A stretch of 64,000 bases of DNA from NCBI GenBank assembly GCA_948567375.1, contig OX419759.1, forward strand, positions 19,560,744 to 19,624,743, in the 5' to 3' direction. Every line of letters begins with the position of its first letter. Within the stretch, counting starts at the first letter, position 1. This document shows, piece after piece, positions 1 to 10,849 of the stretch. A program made the position numbers and the translations under genes. Under the pieces are notes generated by a model. It did no database searches, was not told the origin of the DNA, and saw only the letters and a list, made by a program, of their open reading frames with translations. Origin of the DNA: Lunularia cruciata. Lineage: Eukaryota > Streptophyta > Marchantiopsida > Lunulariales > Lunulariaceae.

Positions 1-2
1 TC

Positions 3-500
3 GCAATTACCGACATGAGTCCAGCAGAGGCTCTTGACAATTTCAAATGAGGGTTGAAAGAGCGGATTCGCCAAGAAGTCATGGTGCAAAACCCTCGCAC
101 GGTATTTGAAGCCATTGCTTGTGCGTAGAGAATAGCCGGAGCATTATGTGGAGGTGAAGGAGTAGTTCCACCTCAACATTATCGGGTAGAAATGCCACAC
201 ATGGGTGGACCAGTACCGATGGAATTGGGCAACCTTCGATTCCGGGATCGAGGAGCACGGCCGCTTCAAGGAGAGCGAGGACAGGTAGAAGAACAAAGAG
301 ATGGAGTCCCACAAGGAGAAGGGACTCAAGGAGAACGCCGTTGTTACAATTGTGGCCGTATTGGGCACATATCTACCAATTGTCGCACTCGTTTCCCTAG
401 AGGCCCTCGGCCTTCGTACAGGCGATCTTTAAACAACATGGAGAGGCACATTGAAGAGGAGGAGGTGGAAACCACTTCGGAAAACAAAGATCGCCAGTAA
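3..500 (+). pseudogene. Gag of element A, C-terminal part with CCHC zinc knuckle, broken
   Basis: The frame starting at base 3 reads as the end of a Gag capsid domain (ITDMSPAEALDNFK then stop). It has in-frame stops TGA at 48-50 and TAG at 126-128. A classical retroviral zinc knuckle CYNCGRIGHISTNC (C-x2-C-x4-H-x4-C) lies at 342-383, in a basic, glycine/arginine-rich tail typical of nucleocapsid. The frame ends at TAA 498-500. The pol frame is already open about 15 bases earlier, so a one-base change near 480-500 probably separated what was one Gag-Pol reading frame. Gag packages the element RNA into virus-like particles. Confidence 0.85.
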
Positions 501-3500
501 ATGTACCTCGCGGCCTTACTGGCTCAATAAGGAAGCAAAGAAGCGAGGGAAGGAAGAAGAATAATGCGCAAAGATCCCGAAAGGCAACCTCACAATTGAT
601 TGTTGTGAATGGAATCCTAGAAGGTAATCAAGTGAGAGTATTAATAGATTCGGGAGCAACAGAGAATTTCTTGTCTCGCTCTGTTGCAATCAGATTGGGA
701 ATGGATCTAGAGAGAGATGGAAGTGAAGAAGTAGAGTTACCAAATGGGCAAACAGAGAGGATTGAATCATTACCTAGACTGGTAACCCTCTCTGTAGGAG
801 AATATCAAGAAGCAATTGAGTGTCGAGTGATACAGTTAGCCCATTATGATGCAATTTTAGGCATGCCATGGATGGAGCAGTACAACCCAATGGTGGATTG
901 GAGGAAGAAAGTAGTGAGAACCCACCAATGGTCAATCATTGGGGTTAAAGAAAAATCACACAGGCAGAAACTGCCTCTATATGTCGTAGGGACGACAACT
1001 GTCTGTAAGACCGATAGATGTTTTCTGGGTCTAATAAGAGAAGTCCAGAGTGCACAACTCGCTGGACAAATTCCTGAGAAATTGAAAGATGTGGTGGATG
1101 AGTTTCAAGATGTCTTTCCCGATGATCTACCCTCAGGATTACCACCTAAAAGGCGAGTAGATCACAAAATAGAGACACTCCCGGGGAAGACACCTCCTTG
1201 TAAGGCCCCATATCGCCTATCACCTCATGAGTTGGAGGAGTATAAGACTCAAATTGAGGAGATGCTACAGAAAGGGTTCATCCAACCTAGCGTATCACCA
1301 TATGGGGCCCCTGTCTTGTTTGTGAAGAAGAAGGATGGTACAATGCGCATGTGCATTGACTATCGGGGTCTCAATCAGCAAACAGTGAAGAACAAATACC
1401 CCTTACCTCGCATGGATGACCTGTTTGATCAACTCCATGGAGCGAGATACTTCACCAAACTGGACTTGCGGAGCGGTTACAATCAAATCCGAATTGCAGA
1501 GGAGGATGTGTACAAAACTGCCTTTCGAACCAAGTATGGCCACTTTGAGTATCTTGTGATGCCTTTTGGCCTCACCAATGCGCCTGCCACTTTCATGAGC
1601 CTAATGAATGACATATTTCGTCCATACTTAGATAAGTCTGTTATCGTCTTCTTGGATGATATCTTAGTATATAGTAGCACGATGACAGAACACAAACAAC
1701 ATCTACGAGAGGTCCTCCAGATTCTAAGACAAAATCAATTGTATGCCAAAATCTCAAAGTGTGAGTTTGGCAAGTCTGAAGTAGACTACTTAGGGCATAG
1801 AGTAAGTGCAGAGGGCATTCAAGTATTGACAGATAAAATAGAGGTCATTCAAAAATGGAGTGCCCCCGAAGATCAGACTCAACTTAAGAGCTTCTTGGGG
1901 TTGACGGGATTCTATCGTAGATTTGTCAAGGACTTCTCCAAGGTTGCACAGCCTTTAACGGCACTACTTGGCAAGGGGAAGAAGTGGACATGGGGAACTG
2001 CACAAGAGTTGGCCTTTCAAGAATTGAAGGCCGCCTTGCTACATGCACCAATCTTGAAGTGGTATGACCCAAAACGTCCAATCAAGTTGGCTACGGATGC
2101 ATCAGGCGTAGCAATAGGAGCAGTCCTACAACAAGAGTGGCATGACGGATGGCATCCAATTGCATATTTCTCTCGAAAGTTGTTACCGGCAGAGCGCAAC
2201 TACCACACCACAGAATGAGAAGAGCTGGCCATTGTTCTAGCAACCAAGCATTGGAAGCACTACCTGGGCGAGAAGGCATTTGTAGTAGAGACTGACCACA
2301 AACCTCTAGTCTACCTCAAGACGCAGAAGGATCTATCTCATCGCCAAATTCGGTGGGCAGAGTGGCGACAACGCTTCAACATGACAATCACCTACGTGGA
2401 AGGTAAGAAGCAACTTGCAGATGCGTTCACCCGCATGCCAATGGCCAACAACTTGGCGGCAGAGGTTAAGATTAACCCTGAATTCTGGCAAGAGATTCTA
2501 GCTGCTACAAAAACTGACCCACAGATTGTAGAAGCGCAAGCATCCAAAGGTGTCACCAGCACCCAAGGACTCACCTTTCGAGAGGGCCGATTGTGGATCC
2601 CAAATGTCCTAGAATTACGCACCACCATTCTAGCGGAATGTCATGATTCGGCCATTGCAGCTCATGTCGGAGTGGACAAGACCTTGCAGGCAATCAAGCG
2701 CCATTACTATTGGCCCAAGATGAGCAACAACGTGATGGACTATGTGCGTAGCTGCCTACTTTGTCAACAGAACAAAGCTTCTAATCAAGCTCCTGTAGGG
2801 CTCCTTCAACCTCTTCCCACTCCTACCCAACGTTGGGAACAAGTGAGTATGGATCTCGTCTGTGAATTACCCAAGACCACCTCAGGGTTTGACTCCATTG
2901 TTGTCTTTGTGGACCGGCTCAGCAAAATGATTCATGTACGCCCTACCACCAAGGAGGTGACCGCTCCACAACTAGCTCAACTATACTTAGATGCAGTCTT
3001 TGCTCACCATGGCTTGTCTAGAGTACTCATCACCGATAGAGGCACCCAATTCACCAGTTTGTTTTGGCGAACACTCTTTGGTTTCTTCAAAACCAAGTTG
3101 GCCATGTCTACAGCTTACCACCCACAAACAGATGGCCAAACAGAGCGGGCTAATCGCACAATTGAAGACATGTTACGCGGCTTCACCTTAGAAGAGCAAG
3201 AGAGGTGGGACACCCTACTACCATTGGTGGAATTCGCTTACAACAATTCAGTGAATGCCTCCACCCAGGTCACTCCGTTCTTCCTTATGTATGGTGAGCA
3301 TCCCTTCACACCTTCTAGCTTGATGAAGATCCGTCCAGTGACTACCAAGGTTGATGCAGTCAACACATTTGTTTCTAGAATCCAACAAGGTGTGGAGAGC
3401 GCCAAGCACAGGTTACAAATTGTGCAAAATCGACAAAAGCAGTATGCTGATGCACACCGTAGGCATATGGAGTTCAATGTTGGGGATCAAGTGTGGCTAT

Positions 3501-3925
3501 CGACAACCAACCTCACATTAGTTGGATCTCGTAAGCTCAGACCTCGTTTTATTGGGCCTTTCTTGATTCTTCGTCGCATCGGCGCTGTGGCCTATCACCT
3601 TGAGCTACCACCACACATGAAGATCCATCCAGTGTTCCATGTCTCCCTATTACGCAGATATGCTCCCCGATCAGGCCAAGGTACTTCCACACAGGACATT
3701 CGACCTTGTCCGACAGTCATTGATGGCACAGAGGAATATGAAGTAGAGCAGATTCTCCAAAAGCGCATGCGTGGTACTCGCCATCCGCGGGTGGAATATC
3801 TAGTACAATGGAAAGGTTACCCTCTCTATGAAGCAACCTAGGAACCCGCTGCCAATTTGGCACATGCACCGGTGTTGGTGCAAGCATTTGAGCAACAATT
3901 GCACAACGAGGACGTTGCGTCTTAA
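485..3925 (+). pseudogene. Pol of element A: protease, RT, RNase H, integrase, chromodomain; two nonsense codons
   Basis: Protease active site LIDSGAT lies near 641 (Asp codon 647-649). The RT has VKKKDG...MCIDYRGLN and the catalytic FLDD at 1649-1660. RNase H has ATDASG with Asp at 2096-2098. Reading stops at TGA 2216-2218 and homology continues in the same frame. The integrase has its His-His-Cys-Cys zinc domain (about 2638-2772) and the D,D,E catalytic residues at 2852-2854, 3035-3037 and 3143-3145 (TDGQTERANRT). A GPF/IHPVFHVS C-terminal module follows. The chromodomain (YEVEQILQKR...YLVQWKGYP) begins near 3739 and is cut by TAG 3839-3841, with the frame continuing to TAA 3923-3925. The catalytic residues are intact, so this is a fairly young dead copy. 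Confidence 0.93.
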
Positions 3926-3936
3926 AAGGAGGGAGG
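3924..3936 (+). other. Polypurine tract of element A
   Basis: A purine run (aaaaggagggagg) overlaps the pol stop codon and sits two bases before the LTR start. This is the position where plus-strand DNA synthesis is primed in LTR retrotransposons. Confidence 0.8.
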
Positions 3937-3957
3937 TCTGTAATACCAAGGGTTAGC

Positions 3958-4240
3958 CATATGAGCTAGATGTGAAATTTGGTTTGGTAACATCTAGAAT
4001 GATGTTATACATGATGGTCAAAATAGATCAGATAGAAGTATCACCAAAAGAGTACTTCTACTAATAGGGCAGAAACCGAAATAGACTTGAGAACCTTAGA
4101 ACCAATAGCTAGACATATGATTTAAAGGTGAGAATTGGTTTGGTAACATCTGGAAGGATGTTACACATGATGGACTAAACAGATCAGAAAGAGGTATCAC
4201 CAAAAGGGGACTTCTACTAATAGAGTAGGAACCGAAATAT
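3958..4240 (+). repeat. Internal duplicated module in the LTR of element A, period 156 bp
   Basis: Two units of about 125 bp share ggtttggtaacatct, a gatgttacacatgatgg-type block, tcaccaaaag, acttctactaatag and accgaaata. Anchors at 3981/4137 and 4075/4231 give the same 156-base offset, so this is one duplication without internal length change. Duplicated U3 modules of this kind often act as enhancers in LTRs. That role is inference here. Confidence 0.8.
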
Positions 4241-4584
4241 GCCTGAAATCTTTGAAGGCAATTTCAGAGGCCTAAACGGATGAATTAGGCCTTGAAAATG
4301 TGCAGATTCCCCCCCCAACGGAGGAAAGGCTGGCCTTTCCCTCCCCCTGGTTTGTCTCGTTGAGAGCTTTCCAACAGTACCTTACTCTTGTGATTCTGAG
4401 ATTCCTACAGGAAGATTCCCTAAAAGATTCCCTCCGGTTAAAGCTCGTTTGACCAACCAGATAGGACCTAGACCAGACAAGTCACCCATCCAAGTCAGTA
4501 ATCCAAGGGTGGAGCTTGCTGACATGTCACCTATCTATGTCCCTAATCCTATGGTGGAGCTTCCTTGGAGGAGATCCTCTTTGT

Positions 4585-4596
4585 CTATATAATAAA
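4585..4596 (+). promoter_or_regulatory. TATA box of the element A LTR
   Basis: ctatataataaa lies in the right place for the U3 promoter of the LTR, with about 80 bases left for R and U5. It is supported by position only. Confidence 0.55.
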
Positions 4597-4959
4597 GAGA
4601 AGGTGCTCCCTTGGGGCATCGAATGTTTGAGTGTGCAATCTGTGTTTTCTCTCTTCTCTTGTCCTCGGAGTATTACATAGTGTTGCGATTGCTACCATGC
4701 TTTGTGAGAGTAGGGATGATATGGTCCCTACTACTAGAGCATAGGTGGTTGATAGTGGAGTTGACTTGGTTGAGGAGCATGTGATCCATTCAGTGACCAA
4801 TGGTTTATGGTAGGCAACAAAGGCTAGATTGGAGGAGTTACCAACTAGACCGGCCTTTGAGCGAGCAAGGTTTACACTTGGGGTTGTCTTGTTGGATAAC
4901 CAAAGGAGGATTCTTTTGTTGGGTGGGACCTTTAGGGAAGATCTACACCATAGAGGGTC

Positions 4960-5430
4960 TTGCTTGACTTTGGTGTGCAACCCCTTATGTTGGGAAAGGT
5001 TGTAGTTTTCGGTCTGGAGTTATGGAAGACCGATGTAGAGAGGTGTCCATTTCAGATCCAAATATCTCTAGGTGGTAGTTCTACACTATACATCACATGT
5101 GGAGAGCTAGTTGTTCAAATTCAGCCCGATCATCCAACTAATAGCTTTGTGGTGAGAGCTCATGCCATTGCGACCATAGCTAAGTCATATGATGTGTTAG
5201 TTGGGGGAGCAGTGTTATACTTCATGGGTTTTAGTATTGACTATTGGGAGGAGAGAACCTCCTATAGACCAGGTTGGCAGTTTGGTGAGGGACGAGTATG
5301 TTGCATACCAATACGCTTTAGTAGTGGTAGTCTTGGTTCACTACAGTCCGAGACCATAATGGCATCAGTTTCAGCTTTTAGTGGTGTTGTTACTGGCCTG
5401 GTGACTTATTGGAGAGGAATGCCCATGTAG
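4960..5430 (+). pseudogene. Retropepsin-like domain of element 2
   Basis: A 156-codon open stretch begins VLLDFGVQPLMLGK if the preceding codons are included. The D-F-G at 4966-4974 sits where retropepsins have D-S/T-G, and Ser-to-Phe is a single C-to-T change. Further on, SYDVLVGGAVLYFMGF resembles the hydrophobic-hydrophobic-G segment of retropepsins (DVLLG...L). The stretch AYRPGWQ-like (RTSYRPGWQFGEGR) follows. No hallmark of a host aspartic protease (two lobes, signal peptide) is present. It lies directly before the methyltransferase region. Assignment to the retropepsin fold is moderately sure; the exact family is not. Confidence 0.55.
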
Positions 5431-5668
5431 AAGATACTCAAGTACCAGAGGAGATCACTCGGATTTGGAGTACGAGTGGGATTGTTCCATCCACCTTGGA
5501 TTTTCCATTGTGGAGTTCAGAGGAAGCATTGCAACATCATGTAGATTAGTTGGTACAACAAGCTTGGAGTGAAGCCTTTGTACCACTAGGAGACCATTGT
5601 GAGGATGAGCCTCCAAAGTCAATTACCTTGACACCTTTGGATACCACACTCATTGCTTGGCAGTAGAG
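5431..5668 (+). other. Linker of element 2 between protease-like and methyltransferase regions
   Basis: One frame reads through most of this stretch as a low-complexity linker (for example SSEEALQHHVD, stop, LVQQAWSEAFVPLGDH) with two TAG stops. It joins the protease-like and methyltransferase regions without any sign of an insertion boundary, which supports a single polyprotein. Confidence 0.5.
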
Positions 5669-6600
5669 GGAGTATGTTTATTGGAGTTGTTTAGTGGGAT
5701 TAACACTAGACTAGCTATAATATAACAAGCGGGTATACGAGTACATAGATACTTGTATGTGGAGAGAGATGAGACTGCTAGGTGAGTCTCTCTCCATCAT
5801 GTGGCACACTTGGCCTATCAATATCTTGAATTACTACTGATGTCAACAGTCAAGGGTTACCTAAAGGTCCTACTAGCAGATATTTCTTTGCTAGGGGCAC
5901 ATGATCTAGAGAGACATGGGCATATTCATTTGGTGATTTTTGGATAGCCATGTTAGGGACATACACGTGCTGTTGGTTGAGGTTTGGGTCCTCAAGATCC
6001 TCATTTTGGTGTGTTTTGGGAGATGTTACGGATACTACAACATTCCAGGTTTATCAATCCGTTTCTCTAGCTTACATTTTGGAGAATGTCCCTTTGATAG
6101 GTGATTCTTGCACCCAAGTGGTAGCAAGTATGCATCAGATCCATTCTTGGATGGGACCTATTGTGTTGTTAGATGTAGCCAAAGTGGGATCACGAGCTCA
6201 TTGTCTTTATCTTTGGTGCACAAACCTCTTACCTAGAGAGGTTCCACAATGTGCTTAGGATGGGATTCAATGACTAGACCACATCATTGTTGATGAAATC
6301 TTGGATGTTGGGCATCAATCTCAGATAGTGGTAGTGGCTGATAGGTCACCTATGGCAGTAGTGAACCTAGTTAGATAGCCCAAAGCTGCTTTTCCCACAC
6401 TTATGAGTTTCCCAAGCTCCCATGCTTTTTGAGAGGGAGGTCTTAGACTGGCTTGGGACTCACATTTAACAACAATTGGTGGAGCCCAATGCTGATGAGA
6501 GAGAGCATGCAATTTCACACTAGTATTACCGTTATTCCAATAGTGTCAAAGGCATCAAAGCATTAGGTGTTAGGTCAGGCTATGAACCTAAATTGATTGA
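5669..6600 (+). pseudogene. DNMT3-like cytosine-C5 DNA methyltransferase domain in element 2, decayed
   Basis: Conserved C5-methyltransferase motifs appear in order. Motif I (SAM binding) is LLELFSGI at 5678-5701. Motif II is RYLYVERDETA. Motif III is ADISLLG followed by HIHLVIFG. Motif IV is G-stop-PC-stop-GHTR at 5942-5968, with the catalytic Cys codon at 5951-5953. FWEMLRILQH follows. Motif VI is the LENV of YILENVPL, with ENV at 6082-6090. A motif VIII-like GSRAHCLYLW lies near 6187. C-terminal motifs ADEREHA (6491-6511) and VLGQAMNLN (6567-6593) match the ER..GF and motif X area of DNMT3 enzymes. Spacing (ENV, then about 25 residues to SRAH) fits DNMT3/DRM more than DNMT1. Frames used are 2 (to about 6040), 1 (to about 6250), then 2 and 0, so there are at least three frameshifts. 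Stops are TAA, TGA and TAG. The order is unpermuted (I before VI before X), unlike plant DRM2. The domain sits between protease and RT, so it is element-borne rather than a host gene. Confidence 0.78.
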
Positions 6601-7109
6601 CATGGATTGTGAGCCTTGGCTTGGCAGAGCAGCGTAGGATGTGCTTGATAGGCATCACCACTCGGACACTTGTGATCCATGTGCCTATCAAGATGATTTA
6701 GGCACATGTTGGGGGTGATGGATTGAGTAGACAAGGTATTCTTGGGACATAGCCAGTGGCTACTAAGGAAAGTGGTCTACTTGGATTACACCCTTGGTCT
6801 ACTTGGGATGCAGCTAGAGGACATATGGAGCTTGCAGCCAAATTAGAGGGAGTTTTTCACACTGACATTGGGACCTCTAGTGGGTGGGAACATGACACTA
6901 TTGCTCCCAAGGGTCCAGTATAGTAGCCAGTCAGTACGTCTTCTACTCCTACGATAGTTATAGAGGATACTTGGGAGCCAGATCTTGGACCATTTGATTC
7001 TGAAAGGACTTGGTATACGGATTGAGCTGACTAGCAATACATTAGTTTTCCAACGTCTCTATCAATATAGTGACTTGGAGTGAGTATTGATTTAGAGCCA
7101 CAGTAGTGA
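6601..7109 (+). other. Degenerate spacer of element 2 between methyltransferase and RT
   Basis: No domain is recognisable. Short open stretches occur in several frames and the region ends in acidic, degenerate sequence. It probably encoded a linker of the polyprotein. Confidence 0.4.
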
Positions 7110-7740
7110 CCTTTTTGAGGCTGGTTTGGTGGAGATTTCACATGGAGAGTATGCATCAGCAATAATGATGCCAACCAAGAAGAATATTGCATAACAACTA
7201 CATAGATAGGTAGATGTGTGGAGATTAATGTCGTATCAATTGATAGACTAAGGCTGATCGGTATGCCATGCCTACACCGGAGGAGATCTTTGATGCAATT
7301 GGGCATGCAAAGGTCTTCAATACTTTGGATCTTCAAGTAGGATATCATCAATTGCCAATCAAAGAGGAAGATAAGTCCAAGACATCATTTTGGGCTATTA
7401 ATCCTCATGGCAAGGTGTGTTATATCAGTGGATATTCTTACCATTTGGGTTAAAGAATGCTCTTGTTGAGTTCTAGAGGGTTATGGACATGATCCTAGCT
7501 AGACTAGATTTTGCTCGGTGTTATATTGATGACATTTTGGTCTATAGCACTACTATGGAGGAGCATGAGAGACAATTGTTGGAGGTGTTTGAGAGGTTGA
7601 GATCTCATGGACTCAAATTACATCTTGGGAAGTGTAGGTTCTTCCATGAGAAGGTTGAGTATTTGGGTCACACTATCTACCCTGGAGGACTTGGTGTTCA
7701 ACAAACCAAGGTGGAGTTTATTGCATGTATTCTTTGACCT
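7110..7740 (+). pseudogene. Reverse transcriptase of element 2
   Basis: Fragments in order are DLFEAGLVEISHGEYAS, MPTPEEIFDAIGHAKVF, NTLDLQVGYHQLPIKEEDK (fingers and palm), and CYIDDILVYS with an intact YIDD catalytic core at 7522-7533. Then comes LRSHGLKLHLGKCRFF...VEYLGHTIYP, the standard Ty3-type RT thumb boundary. Stops and a frameshift near 7453-7483 break it. RT copies element RNA into DNA. Confidence 0.88.
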
Positions 7741-8340
7741 ATAGATGTAAGTAGAGTGCGAGCATTCCTTGAGATGGTGAACTTCTATCACCACTATGTT
7801 AGAGAATTTAGTGCCATTGCTAAGGCCTTGATAAAGCTGACTAAGCTAACATAAGAGTGGTGTTGGGGAGATGAGCAAGATAGAGCTTTTGAAGAGCTCA
7901 AGGAGAGGTTGACATCTACTCCTATTTTGAGGAGACCGATCAAAGGATGACCATTTCAGGTTCACACTAATTGGAGTATGTTGGAGCTTAGAGCAGTGCT
8001 CACCCAACATGATGATGAGGGGAAGGAGTTTTTGGTGTCCTATGCTAGTCACTTCAACAATTCAATGGAGGCAAATTATAGTTCATATGAGGGAGAGTGC
8101 TTGGCAGCAATTTGGGCAGTAGCACATTTTTAAGTTACCTATTTGGTAACCCCTTTACTTTCATCACTGATCATCAGCCATTGAAGTGGTTGATGGAGTC
8201 CAACAAGCTTCCATGGAAGCTTGCATAATGGGCTCTGATTTTACAAGAGTATGAGTTCATGGTTATTCACCAACCTAGAGTGGTGAACCATGATGCAGAT
8301 GGGTTGAGTAAAATATTCCAACCTGTAGGATCAGAGCATT
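7741..8340 (+). pseudogene. RNase H region of element 2
   Basis: VSRVRAFLEMVNFYHHYVREFS continues the RT connection domain. FEELKERLTSTPIL...FQVHTNWSMLELRAVLTQ is the RNase H start, with Asn where the first catalytic Asp normally lies (GAT to AAT). ANYSSYEGECLAAIWAVAHF and TDHQPLKW-like fragments follow. The reading frame is broken by a TAA, several other stops and a frameshift near 8131. Confidence 0.8.
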
Positions 8341-8639
8341 TTGGCATGGAGAGACAGATGAGGAGATGGTGCTAGGTTGGCATGCATCTGCCTTTCTTTG
8401 TATATTTTTTGAGGCTTTGGTGGTATCTCTCTCAATGGATACAAGAGGAGTTATTGAGGTCACATATCCAAAGAGTGGAGATAGTGGTATAGTTTAGTGC
8501 GACATTCATGATGATGTCTTAGTGATGGACTATCTTTGCACTGGTGTTGTGGGTGGCACAATTGGGGCCAAGGACAAAGATCATATTCTTCAGCAAGCTA
8601 GGCAGTTCAGATTGGAGGGCAAACACCTTCTTTGTGTAT

Positions 8640-9442
8640 GGGAGGATGGTAGAGTGCAAGTAGTACCACTTCCATCTCAGAGACCTTAGTTGGTTTTTCA
8701 TGCTCATGAGGACCTAGGACATTTTGGAGTAAAGCATACATATAACTTGCTCTAGAGTCATTATTGGTGGCATGGTATGCAGACCTACGTACAATAGTTT
8801 GTTGCAAGATGTGTGATTTTGTGACCAAGTTAGAGCATCATTTAATGCTCATATGCCACAATTACACCTAATACCTTTCATGGGATTGGGTTGCCGTAGG
8901 AGTTTGGACTTTGTTAGACCTTTACCATTGATTGTGAGACATCATTGGTATGTTTTGGTGATGGTGGAGCACTTTTCCAAATATATTGAGTTGGTGGTAC
9001 TTCTTGACAAGTCCAATGAAGGGATGGTTTACTCATTCTATTTTTGGGTTCTCAATCATTTTGGTGTACCAACGGAGGTTTTAATTGATCAAGGTATAGA
9101 GTTCTTGGGAGAGTTTCAGGTCTTGTATGCCAAGGCTTTGATTGATCATTGTACTACCTCTTGAGATCACCTTGAGGAAAATGGCTAAGTAGAGAGAGTG
9201 GTTCAGACAATGAAGAGAGGATTACGGAAGTATGCTTTGTAGAGAGACCACTTGGGAGATTGGTATCTCTAGTTACCTTGGTGGGCCATGGGCTATTGGT
9301 TCAATCGGCAAGCCTCCTTAGCATCCTTCTCTCATTACTTTCTACTCTATGGATGAGATCAAGATTTATTTATAGCTATTCATCAAGATGCTACTGTAGT
9401 TTTGGATTTGGATGTTCAAGATGTATTGATGAATGCATGTTT
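8640..9442 (+). pseudogene. Integrase of element 2 (N-terminal and catalytic parts)
   Basis: Zinc-domain remnants FHAHEDLGHFGVKHT and YWWHGMQTYVQ precede a core with GLGCRRSLDFVRPLP (first Asp), HHWYVLVMVEHFSKYIELV, and PTEVLIDQGIEFLGEF (second Asp). ENG-stop-VERVVQTMKRGLRKY carries the Glu. The order and spacing fit a retroviral D,D-35-E integrase. The frame breaks repeatedly. B1 begins at 9443, immediately after a LDVQDVLMNAC segment. Confidence 0.82.
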
Positions 9443-9648
9443 TGTAACACCCATTTGTGCATGTGTGTGGTATTGTGATATTTAGTTTGGTATTACTAGT
9501 ACTTGAGAGATATTATTTATATAGAGATAAAGGATGGTTTTACATTAGTCATGATTAGCTAAAGTTAGTCATAGCTAAGATAAAGGGGACCTTATTTTAG
9601 AGGAAGTGGAAAAGATGAGCATCACTATTTTGGATTCTAGTGTGTTGA
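9443..9648 (+). repeat. 5' LTR of B1, first part
   Basis: This stretch is homologous to 19501 onward. The family signature is TGTAACACCC, then an acttgagagatattattta block, then tggattctagtgtgttga, where it is cut by C1. The same LTR head recurs at 44391, 55208, 59232 and (inverted) 63010. Confidence 0.9.
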
Positions 9649-10849
9649 TGTGATAACTCAGCAAATATCACTTTTGCAATAATCAGGTAAGTAAAGTTTG
9701 TTCCTACAATAATATGATTCAAAATTGGTCAAATACAAAGTCAAACGGTAACAAGCAATTCTTCTTGGTTGCATCTTTAATCTCTCAAGTAGAAACTACA
9801 CCCAGAAGAGAGTAACAAGCACTGACTTGCAGCCTCGTCACAACAATTTGTCACATATAATCACAACTCCATCAAATCTTTCCAAACAATCTTGATTGTG
9901 ATGATTCAGGATCTTCCAAAAATGGCACTTCATTGCAAAATAACTTTGCCTCAGAATTGTGTTCTACCCCTCCATTGAAGGCACAACTTCCTCAATCTAA
10001 ATTGCTTCACATCAACACTGCGCTACACTCACAAATGCAAAATACTACCAACACTACAATTCCTCTCAGATCTGTCAAGGCATTGCTCCAATTGCACTTC
10101 ACTCACAATCAAACACACAAAGTAAAGATCAAGGTTGCAGAATCTAACATCCAACAAACACATTGACTTGCACTTTAGAATTCTCCAAACACACAATTAT
10201 AACACAAAGTTGATACCAAAATTAAGCTCAAGCGATGAGCAATGCTTCATAGCACTTTACTTTATCTCTTCTCAAAATTATGAGCACTAAACAACATATG
10301 ACTATGAATGCCACCTTTAAATAGGCAAAGCAATCAATAGTTACTAACAACTATACCATTTTACAACAACTTTTCCTACCTGTAGATCCAAAATGACAAT
10401 GCACCGCTTCATATCAACCTCTTCAAATCTCAAAATTTTTACTACTCCGATCCAATGTCTACTTCTTCCTCGGCTTCCAAACCCAATCCCGAAGTAACCT
10501 CACACACTACTCTATCCTCGGGTTTCACAACTACTAACTCTTCTACCAATTTTCACACTTCTTTCTGATCTATAATTCCCATCACAAGTAACCTTTCTAA
10601 TTCTCTATCTCCCGACCCACTCTTCTCTAATATCTCCAATGATAACTCCAAAGATAAGTGTACTCTTATGTCATCTACTTTGGGCTTTGCTCTTACATCC
10701 TTCTAAAGTTTATCTATCTCCAACTTTACTATATCTAATCTGATCGTGATATTGTCTTCTACTTCCAATATTTTCCTATCTACAAGAGTTCTGAGACTAA
10801 TCAGGAACGCATTCAAATCTTTATCCTGCACATTTCTCCTCCTTGTCCC

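Larger units (their letters stand above)
1..4677 (+). mobile_element. Ty3/gypsy chromovirus (element A), 5' end cut off by the window
   Basis: The order gag zinc knuckle, protease, reverse transcriptase, RNase H, integrase, chromodomain, polypurine tract and 3' LTR is visible from left to right. A chromodomain after the integrase defines the chromovirus branch of Ty3/gypsy. The 5' LTR and primer-binding site lie outside the window. The copy is dead: gag has two nonsense codons and changes frame relative to pol, and pol has two nonsense codons. The LTR end is followed by tagtg (4678-4682), the expected right copy of a 5-bp target duplication. Sequence from 4678 onward belongs to a different element, so A most likely inserted into element 2. 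Confidence 0.93.
3939..4677 (+). repeat. 3' LTR of element A (739 bp)
   Basis: The LTR starts TGTAATAC right after the polypurine tract and ends GTATTACA at 4670-4677, a perfect 8-bp terminal inverted repeat with the canonical TG...CA ends. A TATA-like box lies about 80 bases before the end. The LTR contains an internal imperfect duplication with a 156-bp period. The 5' LTR is not in the window, so LTR divergence and age cannot be estimated. Confidence 0.88.

Noticed and set aside
5669-6600. Methyltransferase as a host gene next to a transposon
   Set aside because: It reads continuously from a protease-like domain into RT on the same strand with no introns or boundaries, and has the same decay.
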